DNA of 64,000 nt from Zantedeschia hybrid cultivar (GCA_030544215.1 JARZZO010000012.1:38665194-38729193); one strand, 5' to 3'. Shown: positions 21,247-33,446, counted from the stretch's first letter. The notes: a model not told the origin generated them from the letters alone. Program-made: numbers and translations.

Positions 21247-23607
21247 ATGATGCTACGTTCAGGTAGAACTGTCGACATGGTTGCCTTTGAACAAGAAGAC
21301 CTAGTCGAGTACGAGGGAGATGCCTATGCTCCTCAGGTTCATGGTACATCCTATTCTAAAGATGAAAGGGACGCTTATATCCCTGATTATCACGATCAAT
21401 TCCAATCTGTTCACGAGGGAGATGCTCCTACCCCTCAGTATCATGATGATTTGATCTACGGTCAATATCACCCAGATTTGGGCAATCATTCACGTATTCA
21501 TGTCATCTCTAATCCTACTATTGAAAGAGCCCAAGACCAGACTGGGCCCTCTGCTAGTCATCCTCCTGATCTTGCTACTCTCATGGGAGCTCTGTCTAAT
21601 CATGTAGATCCCCGTCAATTTGATGCCATTCAATCAATTTTAAAAGGGAAAGCTCCTCTACATCCTTCCGAGCCAAGCCCTGTAGTTCACCCTGCTGCTT
21701 ATCAAGCTCCTACTCAAGCCATGGAAGGTCTCCGTATTTCCACTCCACGGCACAGAAGCCCTCAACAGTCTGGTTCACGGCATCCTGTCAGGCCGCAAAC
21801 CCCAATCTATCAGAATGCCTTCGGGCACGGTGGGAACGCCGCCAGTTCACAACCTCACTGTCCCTGCATCCCAACTTATTTGCGGAGGCAGTCTTTTCAA
21901 CAACCACCACCTCGACCAGCAGATTCTACCACCCAACTCCTACTTAGCAAGTTGTCTCAGATGGACGAGCGGTTCAAGAATCTTGAAAAGAATATGGACA
22001 GCAAGGCCGCTCCTGAACTCTCTGTTCCTGATTTGCCAGTATTCCATCTCTTACCTTCTGAAATGCCAATTTACAGAAAGTACAACAGCATAGGCAATCC
22101 TTTCCTTCAAATCAAATAATTTCTGTACGAATCATCATTTTGGCAGCATAATAAAAAAGCATTGGCATTCCTCTTCAGAAGGTCGTTGGAGGGATCAGCT
22201 TTGGAGTGGTTCTTTTCCCTGGACCCCAGTGAGGTAGAGAATTTCGACATGGTGTCAAAGAGGTTCTTGTAAAGGTTTAAAGACAAGGTGGCACCTACCT
22301 TGTCCATCACTGACTTATTCAATGAGAAGATGAAGTCGGACGAAGACTTCATAGTGTTCGCTGATAGGTGGCAAAGGATAGCTGAAAAGATAAGAGACCA
22401 CTTGTCCGAACAAGAATTGGTAAAGATGATGGTTGCCAACGCCACTCCATAGTAAAAGCTTGTGCTGACCCTAAATAACTTAACTACCATGGTAGATCTA
22501 TATGAGAGAGCACGTTATGCTCAGAATGCATTCAACGATTCCACCTTTGCTAGTGTCTTCGATCCTCATCGACCCAATAGACCTCCACCTCAGAAGTCTA
22601 TTATCCCTAATTCTTATGTGGGTCCAACTACCGAAGGTACATTGTCCCATGAACAGGTCAGTAAAATGAACAATAATCAACACCAGTTTATGAGAAATCA
22701 GCAACAATATCAGTCACCCAGGCCTCAAAACTAGCAGGGTTATAGGCATCCTACTCAGCAGCTTCAGTTGGCACCGCAGCATTCTCATCATCAGGTATAC
22801 AATCAACCTCGGCAGCCGCCAAATTACACTCATGTTCCTCCTCCTAATGACTATACACAGCAGAGGAAACCTCCTAGTCCCAGAAGGTCGGTGTACTCCC
22901 AATTACTAGAATCCCTCACAGATATATTCAATGCCCTCATGGTGGCCAACGCCTTAGTGTTGCCAAAGGAAAGGACCATTTGGCCATCAAATGTCAACAT
23001 GTCCCGCTACTGCATGTTTCATCGTCAACCGGGACACACAGTAGATGTCTGCTTTCACTTTCGGTATTATATTCATGACCTCAATGATCAAAGAGGGATT
23101 GATTAGGAAGAGATGAAAAAGTACATAGCCGCCTTGAAGGCGAAAAGACCACAACAGCAACAACAACAGCCATAGCCACCACAGCAGCAACAGCCGGTTC
23201 AAAGAGCCCCGGTCCAACAAGCAACACCATAGAATATGGGCATAGTGCAAAACCCATTACCAGAACATTAAAACCAAATTGCCCCCATTATGACAGGTAG
23301 CCAGTCTGAGGCTAATATAGGGCAACAATGGAAAGTGGAGGACTCATCCTCTATCTATTCAACAAGTCATGCGTCAAGCACTGTCGAGCAACCGCCCCGA
23401 CGCATTCTCCGCATACCTAAACCACAACCTATCACCATTAAACCCATTCCACCCTCCACCACCACATCCTCACCAAGCAACCCTTCGCAAACCAACTATA
23501 TACCGCTCATGCCATCCAGACCATTACTCTGTATGTCATTCCTTACATCACCTACAACAACCACTCGCCCAGATACCCTACAACCCTCCAACCACTCATT
23601 CGTATAG
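21247..23607 (+). pseudogene. Gyp2 Gag (Tat type), with in-frame stops
   Basis: One frame runs from the ATG at 21247 with stops at about 22117, 22270, 22450, 22732, 23104 and a few later. The first 290 codons form an acidic, Tyr/His/Pro-rich N-terminal part. The retrotransposon gag domain follows (SALEWFFSLDPSEVENF at about 22199-22249, LSEQELVKMMVANATP before 22450). A zinc-knuckle-like motif typical of Tat Gag is at about 23011-23052: CMFHRQPGHTVDVC (C-x2-H-x4-H-x4-C). A Gln/Pro-rich tail ends near 23607. The protein would form the particle shell and bind RNA. Most stops stand where Gln or Trp is expected. Confidence 0.82.
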
Positions 23608-23759
23608 TACCCCCACCAAATAACCCATCACTGTCGCTTGCTCAACCCCAACCCTCTAAACCACTCATCCGAATTCCCTTACCTCCACCAACATCCCCTC
23701 ATCAAGCCATTACGCCTTTCAAACCACTCCTCAACACGGCAGTGCTCAAGCTAACAACT

Positions 23760-24540
23760 GGAGCTTCCTCTATTGAAGAACATACGCTCCGAAGCGGCCG
23801 AATATTCAACAAAGTGTTACCCCAGTCTATGGTGAGAGATAGCCCATTACAGCCGACAGAAGAATCCCAAAATGAAGAAAGTACACCGGGTACTCACTAT
23901 GATTTGTTGAAATAGCTGGATAGAACACTGGCGTGTATTTCTATATTAGAACTGATCAAAAGATCAAAGACTCATCAAGAAGCCCTAATAGATTACCTGC
24001 AACGGGTGATGGTCAGGGAAGATGTGCCAGTAGAAAAGATCACCAAATTGTTGGTCCTTCAAGGGGACCAGCCTTCTGTATCCTTCCACACTTCTAAACT
24101 GGCACCGTTGGCAGCAAGAAGCATGGCATTAAGCATAACTGTCAACATATGCAGAAAGGTTGTGGATACATGTCTAATAGATACCGGGGCATCTATCAAT
24201 GTGTTGCCACCAAGAACTTTAGAGCTCTATGGAATTCCAAAAGAAAAATGGCCGCCCTCCTCCATTTCTGTCACAGCCTATGATAACTCTACCCATTCCC
24301 CTCTGGGAATGGTCTATTTGAAGGTAGAGTTAGGCCCTGCTTGCCATGCTGAAGTTGAATTTCACATTCTCGAGAACGATCCGTCACTAAAAGGCATACT
24401 TGGTCGTCCCTACATCAAGTCACTTGAGGCGATTCCATCAACAAACCACCAATGCCTCAATTCCCTCACAAAAGACGCATCATCAAGGTCACTAGTATGC
24501 CTATCCTTGCTGCAACCCATTCACTGAATATAAGTCCCAA
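23760..24540 (+). pseudogene. Gyp2 aspartic protease
   Basis: The protease is open from 24006 to 24527 in a frame different from gag; a short related stretch (HTLRSGRIFN) lies upstream near 23790. The active site reads LIDTGASINVLP (about 24175-24211). The flap and C-terminal part with the motif LKGILGRPYIKSLEAIP are typical of Tat elements (about 24391-24440). It would cut the Gag-Pol polyprotein. The frame differs from gag by an indel. A stop near 23913 separates it from the upstream linker. Confidence 0.85.
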
Positions 24541-25626
24541 TCCAGTCCTTCCGACTGTTCAGAAGCCAGCCATCTCCTTATGCCAGACCTACATTCTTTC
24601 AGCAAAATCCCTTTAAGCATACTATGCCTACATCTTACCCGATCGATGTTGTGAAGTGGAGGAAGTTCCTGAATACCCCAAGCTGGAACATCATGCTGAA
24701 AGTGGGATATCAACCTAGAAAATGTCTAGGCACCTAGCTGCAAGGAAGGATTAAGCCAGTAATAGATGAGAGAAGAGTACTTGGCAGCGGTCTAGGCTAT
24801 AGACCGGAGAAAGTGAGGCACAGTATTGTGGAACAACAAGAAGGTAAAGATGGTCAGAAGACGTGGAAAACAATGGTCATACCTTGCAAAAAAAATCGGG
24901 ACCCCGTGACCTAGACCTTGTTCACTCATTTTGTTAAGGGGACGTAATTCAACACGACCACAGTAATACAATAGTGATCACTTCCCACTTTAACCTGCAT
25001 GATGTATACGGGAAGGACCTGGCCAAACATTGTTCACAACTGCTGACATACCAATCCTTAGAGGCTCTGCGGCCGATGAAAAGGAGGAAGATTCAAGACC
25101 TTGAATGTGAATGGTATTGCTAGTTCGACACATGGGACTTGTATATCGCACTGAACAGACTATTCTTGCACCTATCGGAACCAAAGTGGCCACCATTGAT
25201 AGATGAACTAATTGAAGGGCCTAGCGCCATCTTTGATAAAAGGATTGTGTTAACTGAAGAGGCTGATAAAGGGGAGCCGGATGACCCTTATGAAACCGGA
25301 TTCACTACTGATCTTCTATAGAGAGGAACCTATCCCTCTTATGTTTTCACCCTCCACACTTTGTTCCGCACCATGCTCCTGACTCTGACTTGGTCGCGGG
25401 TCATTACTGAAGACATTCCACGGACTTCGCTCATCACTATTACCATATCTCCTCAAGATCTCATTCCTCAGGTTCCTCTCGATCTGGAAAAGATCTATGA
25501 TATGATCTAGGACATGCTATTGTATGATCCCCCTAATCCCTGGGCATTGATGCCACTACCGCCATCATTTCATTCCCACCCTATTCATATGATACACTCA
25601 AATAATTCCGAAAAAAAAACGTCAAT
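24540..25626 (+). pseudogene. Gyp2 protease-RT linker with G-patch-like motif
   Basis: In the same frame as the protease a Gly-rich segment at 24693-24815 reads MLKVGYQPRKCLGT, stop, LQGRIKPVIDERRV, then GSGLGYRPEKV. Spacing of the aromatic and Gly residues fits a G-patch, a nucleic-acid-binding motif also known next to some retroviral proteases. After about 24830 the frame is lost through several stops. No domain can be assigned up to 25626. Confidence 0.55.
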
Positions 25627-26689
25627 TTGGCAACTCCTTCTTCCCAAATCTTCGTTGAAGAAACCTCATACTTGCCTGATTGTATCCCATCACGTGGGTC
25701 ATTCGGGCAGGATTCTCTACTAGATCTGCTTTATTGCTCCCCTCAGGAGGATTCACCTATATTCTCCCCTGTATCTCCTGATTTTTATCCTTCTTCGTCC
25801 TCATTAGGCCAGGCTAGGGAGTCTAGCGAAGTTAGGGAGTCTAGTTCTAGGCAGGTTAATCAGATTAGGAAGTCTAGGAAGTCTAACAGTAGACAGGTTC
25901 TAGATAGATATCTCCAGGAGTTAGCTTTAAGATGTCTTTCTTACTCCCAGATCCCTCAGCTATTAGAAAATTCAATCCAGATGACAGAAGAATGTGGAGC
26001 CGATGAGTTTGTCGATGATGGATATAGGGTATATGAGCTGTTGCATGAGAAAGACCCCATTAACGAAGAAGGAGAAGATGACGAGGATGCGGTTGAGGCA
26101 TATGCCAGTTGAGTGAAGAGATTTGATGAGCCCTCAGCTGCTGTAGAAGAGCCTATCAAAGAGATCAATTTAGGAACTGAAGATGAACCTAAGGTTGTCC
26201 TCGTTAGCAAGAATCTGTCTAAAGTAGAAGAAGAGGCAGTGCTCCGAGTTCTCAAAGAATATAAGGACACGTTCGCCTAGAGTTATAAGGATATGTCGGG
26301 GTTAGACTCATCACTAGTGGAACATAGATTGACATTGAAGGACGGAGCTTCCCCGGTTAAACAGAAATTAAGGTGATTCCATCCTCAAATGGTTTTAAAA
26401 ATGAAGGAAGAGGTCAATAAGTAACATAAAGCCAAGTTTATCAGAGTTGTCCTCTATCCGCAATGGGTGGCCAATATAGTCCCGGTTATGAAAAAGGATG
26501 GGAAGGTCATAATTTGTATTGACTTTCGAGATTTAAACCGGGCATGTCCTAAAGACGATTTCCCGCTGCCTCACATTGATGTGCTCATTGACAACATGGC
26601 AGGCTATGAAACACTGTCATTCATGGATGGGTTCTTAGGGTATGATCAGATCAAGTTGGCAAAAGAGGATCAAGAGAAAACAACATTCA
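25627..26689 (+). pseudogene. Gyp2 pol: acidic linker and N-terminal reverse transcriptase
   Basis: Frame from 25627, with stops at 26110-26112, 26278, 26374 and 26422. An acidic Ser-rich linker leads into the reverse transcriptase start (LRVLKEYKDTFA, stop, SYKDMSGLDSSLVEHRL), then VPVMKKDGKVIICIDFRDLN, FPLPHIDVLID and LSFMDGFLGYDQIKLA with the first catalytic Asp region. The frame stops exactly at the ATTCA duplicated by the insertion of Gyp1 (26685-26689). The stops replace residues that are usually Trp, Arg or Gln in Tat elements. Confidence 0.88.
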
Positions 26690-27376
26690 TGTAACGACCC
26701 GCCACCCTATAATCGGGGATCCGATTACTAAATGGGTGCCGAATCATTAATTTGGAGCCAAACCAGGATCTTGATAAGTCTGGGAAATAAATAATAAATT
26801 AAACTAAACATTCACATCACATTGAATTAGAAAGGAAATGCAGGAATTAAAAATTATTACAATACGACTCGACTCAGCAAATAATTACATACTCCAACAG
26901 AAAGGAAATAATTAAGCATACAGGCTAGAAAATAAAATGACAACTACATCAGGGCATACCCCAGAACAACGGCTGCTGGCGCGCGACCCAAAGCAACACT
27001 CTCCTCGCTACGTCTGCCTGGAACCCTCACCTGAAAACCACAGGGGTGAGTCTCATCGAAAAGACTCAGTAGGGATCCGTCGATCCCCACCGCCCACTCA
27101 CGCACCCACAAGTGCAGCAACACAAATATAGATAATTTACGCAAGTAAAGCAATAAACATACTCCTAGATTTTGATATAAAACACATGCATTCGAAATAT
27201 ACATGCACAATTCTAAAACCATTCTACCACGAGGCCCACAACCAGCGTCTCGACAAAACACGTCAACCGCATGGTCGAACGCGAGAAACTCCGACCCACT
27301 GAGACCAAATAGCAACCCCTCGGATAGCGCGCTGGCTACTCCAACCTGACAGGCTCCAGGTGGTTCTGCTTCCCCC

Positions 27377-28928
27377 TATTAGTTTTAGGTGGCCTATAAG
27401 CCAATCTGACTATGTAAATCTCGTTCATTTATTAATATAATGGCATAATATTCATTATGTGTAAATCGCATTAATTATTGTTTCATAATGAAGTCCGTGA
27501 ATATGTGCTATAGTGATCAGATTATGATGACATCATACTAATGAGACTGATCACTTAAACATACATATTCTTAATCGTTCCTAGTCGGAGGATATCCGAG
27601 AAGGACATCGGATATCCGATTAGACTAGTACAGATTACTCCTGCTCATATGATGAGGATGACTGATCTCATAAGTCACTTGTGTGGAGACACTAAGGCGA
27701 ATCTGTAGGTGCTCATTGGAGAATGAGTTCACTGAACTGATCTGACTGAATCGCTAGATGGTATTGTACCTCACTGTCAACCAGCTTGATTCTATTGTCG
27801 TAGTTGTGTGGATGGTCCTCGGACCTGAGACACCAAGGACACGTTGTCGGTGGACTTCTGTGCTTTGACTTTAGTTTACGAATCTCTAGCCACGGGATTC
27901 TAATACGCCAAGGATTGGGTACAGCGGAATACCATCGAAGGGAATTGTGTATCAATAAGGAATCATTCGCTTTCGGTACTTAGAGAGAGAATGCTCTAGG
28001 AAGGATGCGCGGAAGTCCCTGGCCAGGGCGGACGATAATATCGGGAAAGGAGTTTTCCGATATTCATCAGCGGCATCCAATCCAAGTGAGTCGACCGGTT
28101 AGGGTTTGACAGCTCGTCATACCCTGAGTTGACTCGAGAGCATTGTACGAATGAAGGATTATATCCACGCGGTAACTGTAGGCGGAAAGGTTCCAAGAGT
28201 GAGTTACTTAACCCAAATACCTTCCGGGTTCACGTGGTGTTGCTTGGCACCCAACATGATCGGAGGCCCGGTCGAATTCGATGTGCGACATCAATTCGAT
28301 TGATTAATTAATTAATAAAAGGCTATTAATTGATTAATAGAGCCAGTGAGGAGTCACTGGGCTTGTTGGGCCATTAACTGGACTGGTACTTGGGCCTAGA
28401 GGGTCTCATGCGAATGATTCTCAAGGCGATAGATAAATAAGTGGGTTTTATACAAACCGAGGGTTTTATGAAAAATCGCGTGGTTAGTATAAAATATAGC
28501 GAACGGGCTGAGCAGGCCAAGCTGCTGCTAACCCTAGCCGCCCCTCCTCAGTTTCTTTCTCTCTGTGGCGTCTAAACATATCCAGATCTGCTCCACCGCT
28601 TCTCCGAATCCCGTTCGACAGGAAATCGTCCGCATGTTGCGGCGATCATTGCGGTGACTAGCGGAGGTTTCGTGGGTTGCGAAGAATGAGGAACGTGAGG
28701 ATATCAGTCGCAAGGAGGATCGCGTAGACTTCGCTAGAGGCCGGGCACTTGTGTGGCTTGCGGTGTCACACTGACGGAACCGAACGGTTGCGGATTCGAA
28801 TCCGCACACGGTGAGAACTTTGATTATCCCATAATCGATTTTTGATATTCAAACCGGGAACGAATCCCTATTTTAATATTTTATTTTCCGTTGCGTGAGC
28901 GATCCGGAGAAACCCGAGAAATCCAGCA
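27377..28928 (+). mobile_element. Solo copia LTR, family B
   Basis: 1552 bp, starting TATTAGTTTTAGGTGGCC (the TG has become TA; compare TGTTACTCTTAGGTGGCC at 62594) and ending ATCCAGCA. A perfect CCCCC target duplication flanks it (27372-27376 and 28929-28933). A TATA box (TATAAAATA) lies at 28488-28496. Organisation matches families A and C (same blocks 'catatgatgagg', 'ctgaactgatc'), so the three are related. Confidence 0.93.
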
Positions 28929-29249
28929 CCCCCAGCACGAGTGACACTCCGAATGTACCACTCCCACACCGGTACTAGCTATACCCCAGGGTACACCAGG
29001 TGACCCTCTCTCTAGGCGTCACCCCGCAACTCTCACACCGGCACCGTGTCACTCCCACACCGACACAAGCTGCCTAAGCGCTAACAACTGTCACTCTAGG
29101 CCCACGATCGCATAAAACACAACATGGTACGATCCGATCACATGGAACCCATCGTCATCGAGTACATTTCTACGCATGCAATTAACTAAACTATCTAACA
29201 ATGTAAACACGTGTTGATTGCAGGGATTAATGGAATTCTGGCTTGAATC

Positions 29250-30245
29250 GCGTCGCCCAATGCCGACGTCATTCAAGCTTCCTAAACTGGTTCATAGAAA
29301 AACTGGCCTCGGAAGATGGCCTAAAAGGCGTCGTTCACGGAGGATGCCATTAAAATGGCGTCACTGTTCCTGGACATCGTTCAGTTCCATAGACTGAGTT
29401 TGTTATCTGGGTCAAATTGCGTCATGGGTGGAAGGTTCCTTTCTAAAAGGCGTCGCTGTCCCCCGACGCCATTCAACCTTCTCAGACAGGTTCTCCCTCC
29501 GCCTTCCCCCAATCCACGGGGTGGAATTTCCTCCCCCAAATCGTGTAAAAACACAAACAAAGCGGAGAAGGAGGAGAAGAACCTAAATACCCATTAAAAC
29601 ACCCAAATTCTCATTACATGTCTTTAATATTTTCACTCCAGGAAAACCCCTAAACATGCTCCAAGCGGGAAAAACATGGTTTTTAAACGAAATACAACGG
29701 GGATCGTCACCCTACCGGTTACTCAAACTCCTCCTAGCTCCAAGCCGCCAACCCGCCTTGCCACATGCCGCCGCCGGTTCCGCCGTGGACGTTGTTACTC
29801 CACCGGGACGTCGGCCGCCGTCCAGAGAGAAGTGCGCCGCGGAGGAAGTGGTGGTGGTAGTGGAGGAAGTTGGTAGGTTAATGGAGTGGAGGGAGAGGTG
29901 GAATGGGGAGAGGAAAGGAAGGAGAGGGGGAAAGGGTTCGTCGATTCGCCAGAGGGAAGAGAGGAGAGAGAAGAGGAAGGAGAGAATGAGGGAAAGGAGG
30001 GAGGGTTTGCGGGGTTAAATAAAAGCTTGGTAAAACGCGTCGTGCAAGCCCGACGTCATTCAGACGACAAGACCGGGTCGTTCACTGACAAACCAGGGTC
30101 GTACTCTAAATGGTGTCGTCCATACAAGACGCCATTCAGACGATGTGACCGAAGCCGTACTCTCATGGCCTAAGGCCAGCCCACGTGGCCCAGCCTAAAG
30201 TACGTCCACACTGTTACACGCCGTTTGAACCGCGTCTCGCAAGCT
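29250..30245. repeat. GCGTCG...CGACGC palindromes in Gyp1 3' LTR
   Basis: At least seven imperfect palindromes with the form AAnGCGTCG-N-CGACGCCATT. Clear ones: gcgtcgcccaatgccgacg near 29251, ggcgtcgttcacgg...gatgcc near 29329, ggcgtcgctgtc...cgacgcc near 29449, gcgtcgtgcaagcccgacg near 30037, and gtgtcgtccatac...gacgcc near 30113. The same set stands in the 5' LTR (about 37620-37845, 38409-38505, 38606-38630), where one copy, gcgtcgagcttgctcgacgc, is nearly perfect. Confidence 0.8.
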
Positions 30246-30348
30246 CGAGGCAAAAAAGAAACTAAGTCTCAGCCCCACCAGGGCCCAAACTACGGGACCC
30301 GACCCCGAAACTGACCCGATAATCGGATCCGAAACCTCAATCCTTACA

Positions 30349-30366
30349 TTCTCCCCCCCTCAAAAG
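30349..30366 (-). other. Polypurine tract of Gyp1
   Basis: In element sense TTTTGAGGGGGGGAGAA abuts the 3' LTR. It is the expected plus-strand primer. Confidence 0.85.
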
Positions 30367-30438
30367 AATTTCGTCTCCGAAATTGCCTGCTACAATTAAC
30401 GAGATTGAAACAATAAAGATACAAGCTCACAAGAGAAC

Positions 30439-31640
30439 TTACAAGAAAAGGTAGGGAAACTGCTCCCGCATCTCATCCTCGCGCTCCCAGGTCGCCTTGC
30501 AGCTAGAGCGATACTGCCAATTCTGGAAAGGACAGGTCCTCAGCGACCTCCAACTTTGAAAGTCCAACACATGAGATGGATCCTGAACATATCTCCTCAG
30601 CAAAGAAACATGGAACACATCATGCACCCCTGCAAGACTGGGCGGCAAGGCTAGCTGATACGCTGTTTCCCCAATTCGAGCAAGAATGGGAAAAGGCCCA
30701 ACATATCGCGGGCTCAGCTTACCTCGTTTCCCGAATCTCATCACACCCTTGAAGGGTAAGACTCGGAGAAACACGTGGTCTCCAACCTCAAACTCGAGCG
30801 GTCTCCTATGGATGTCTGCATAACTCTTCTGCCTGCTCTGAGTTGTCATCAACCTCTGTTGCACCACTCTAGCAACCTCAGCACACTGCTGTACCAACTC
30901 TGGCCCTGCCATCTGCCTCTCACCAATCTCAGACCAATTCACAGGGGATCGACACGGCCGCCCGTACAATGCCTCATAAGACGCCATGCCGATACTAGAA
31001 TGATAACTATTGTTGTAGGCAAACTCCACTATAGATAAGTGCTGCTCCCAAGAACCTCCCCAGTCTAAGCAACATGCCCTGAGCATATCCTCTAGTGTCT
31101 GAATGGTTCTCTCCGACTGCCCATAAGTCTCGAGATGATAAGCCGAGCTGAAGGCTAACTGTGTGCCCAAGGCCTTCTGAAAACTCTTCCAGAACCTAAA
31201 AGTAAATCTCGGATCCTGGTCTGACACGATGGATAAGGGCACCCCGTGCAGAGAGATGATCCGGTCCACAAACAACTTAGCCAACTTACCGACTGACCAG
31301 TCCTTCCTAATAGCTAGAAAGTGTGCCGACTTGGTCAATCGATCAACAATGACCCAGATCGCGTCTCTTTTGCCAGGGGACACCGGTAATCCTATCACAA
31401 AGTCCATAGTCACGTGTTCCCATTTCCATTCCGGCATCAGCAAAGGCTGCAACAATCCTCCTGGTCTCTGGTGTTCTGCCTTAACCTCCTTGCAAGTTAG
31501 GCACCTTGCCACATAATCAGCCACGTCCTTCTTCATACCAGGCAACCAAAAGTGCCTCATCAAACAATGATACATCTTAGTCATCCCGGGATGCACTGCG
31601 TATCTAGAATGGTGCGCTCATCTAAGACACTCCTGCGCAC
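30439..31640 (-). pseudogene. Gyp1 integrase with shortened chromodomain
   Basis: Open from 31596 to 30439. The zinc-binding HHCC region is at the start (HPGMTKMYHCLMRHFW, CLTCKEVKAEHQ). The catalytic core shows the three acidic sites in MDFVIGLP, VSDQDPRF and GQSERTIQTLED. The GPF/Y module follows (LSPRYVGPFPILARIGETAY). The C-terminal tail (SLLRRYVQDPSHVLDFQS ... ATWEREDEMREQFPYLF) resembles the chromodomain region of Tekay/Del chromoviruses, but the middle of that domain is missing, so chromatin targeting was probably already lost. The 5' end of the frame is separated from RNase H by a break near 31610. Confidence 0.88.
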
Positions 31641-33446
31641 GTCTTCCTCAGCTGAGACATAGAGTATGCCTCTAAATCTGACTGTACCATCATCCCACAA
31701 CTCCATCTCTGGTGTCTGGAGAACCTGCGGTAACTCTGCATCTGCCCTCTGAGCCTCGATTACGGCATGGTACACTGCTGGCCTCACAGTTAAACTGGCC
31801 AACATGGCTCTGTCAGCCTCTTGCGGAATCCTAAAGGAAGATTCCACCACCTGCTCAAATAACCTCCATTCTTGAACCTTGAGATATGACATGACCGTCT
31901 TCCGACTCAAGGCGTCTGCCACCACATTTGCCTTGCCCGGATGATAAGAAAGGTCGAGATCATAATCCTTGATAAATTCCATCCACCTGCGCTACCTCAA
32001 GTTCAGATCCTTCAGCGTGAATACATACTTCAGGCTCTTGTGATCGGTAAAGACCTAAAATTTCTCTCCATACAAATAGTGCCGCCAGATCTTCAATGCA
32101 AAAACCACAGCTGCCAACTCTAAGTCATGAGTGGGATAGTTCTCCCCATGCTTCTTCAGCTGCCTAGAAGCATAGGCCACAACCTTACCATGCTGCATCA
32201 GAACCGCACCCAAACCTCGACGTGATGCATCTGAATAAACCACAAACCCACCAGAACCTGATGGAAGCACCAGTACTGGAGCTGAAGTGAGGCGAGTCTT
32301 CAACTCAATGAAACTCCGCTCACAGTGCTCGGTCCACACGAAACGAACTCCCTTACGAGTCAACCTCGACAAGGGGGTTGAAAAACCCTGGACAAACTGT
32401 CTGTAATATCCTGCTAACCCCAGGAAGCTCCTGATCTCAGTTACTGTTGTAGGTCTGCTCCAATCCATTACTGCCTCAATCTTGGCGGGATCCACTGCTA
32501 TGCCATCACCAGATATGACATGTCCCAGGAAGTGCACCTTATCTAGCCAGAATTCACACTTGCTAAACTTGGCATAGAGTTGGTGCTCTCTCAGAACCTG
32601 CAATACCACCTGAAGATGTGTGGTATGCTCTTCCTCAGAAGAAGAGTATACTAAAACATCATCTACAAATACCACCACAAACAGATCCAGGTAGGCCCTA
32701 AAGACCTGGTTCATCAAATCCATAAAAGCCGCCGGAGCATTGGTCAAACCAAAAGGCATAACTAAAAACTCATAATGTCCATACCGAGTCCTAAAGGCCA
32801 TCTTACTAACATCAACCTCACGGATCCTCATCTGATAATATCCTGATCTCAAGTCAATCTTTGAAAACACCTTCGCAGACTGCAACTAATCCATCAGATC
32901 ATCGATCCTCGGAAGTGGGTACTTGTTCTTTATCGTCACCTGGTTCAGCTGTCTATAATCGATACACAACCTTAGAGAACCATCCTTCTTTCTGACAAAT
33001 AGAACTGGAACACCCCACGGAGAAGTACTGGGACGAATAAAACCCTTATCCAGCAATTCCTGCAACTGCGCCTTCAACTCAGTGAGTTCGGCCGGAGCCA
33101 TCCGATACGGGGCCTTAGACAATGGCACCGTATCTAGTACAAGCTCAATGGTAAACTCAACCTCTTGCTGAAGAGGAAGGCTAGACAACTCCTCAGGAAA
33201 CACATCAACAAAATCACAAACTACAGGCACCTCCCAAGGACTAGAACTACTATTAACATCAGCTAAAACAACAGAGGAAAGGAAAGCCTCACAGCCACCA
33301 ACAAGCAATCTCTGGGCCTTAAAGGTAGAAATAAGAATACCACGAGAAGAGAGCCTAATATCTTGGAAGTAGAAAGTTGATTTGTCCGGAATAGAGAAAC
33401 GCACCCTCTTCCTGTGGCAGTCCACCTCGGCATAATAAGCCTCCAA
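31581..33446 (-). pseudogene. Gyp1 reverse transcriptase and RNase H
   Basis: Reverse transcriptase in frames 33446-32886 and 32885-32055, split only by a TAG at the Q of the usual LMDQLQ. Motifs: VLFVRKKDGSLRLCIDYRQL, KIDLRSGYYQMRI, MPFGLTNAPAAFMDLMN, and the active site VVFVDDVLVYS. RNase H follows (VVYSDASRRGLGAVLMQHG, YPTHDLELAAVVFALK), with further TAGs at EKF-stop-VF and LNLR-stop-RRW, then continues to about 31600 (ADALSRK). Both enzymes are complete in outline. The stops at CAG codons and the break before integrase make the copy inactive. Confidence 0.9.

Larger units (their letters stand above)
26690..30348 (-). mobile_element. Gyp1 3' LTR, interrupted by a solo LTR
   Basis: On the plus strand it starts TGTAACGACCC and ends AATCCTTACA. 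The copia solo LTR at 27377-28928 and its CCCCC duplicate break it. It holds a cluster of GCGTCG...CGACGC palindromes (about 29250-29480 and 30036-30130, with a variant near 30218-30242) and a purine-rich tract on the plus strand (about 29880-30010). Confidence 0.93.

Noticed and set aside
22107..22490. 127-codon minus-strand frame in Gyp2 gag
   Set aside because: Antisense shadow of the gag domain, which is recognisable on the plus strand.
29656..30173. Overlapping frames in several phases (also at 38158-38675) rich in Arg, Glu and Gly
   Set aside because: They follow the purine-rich tract of the Gyp1 LTR; low complexity, changed by indels between the two LTRs.
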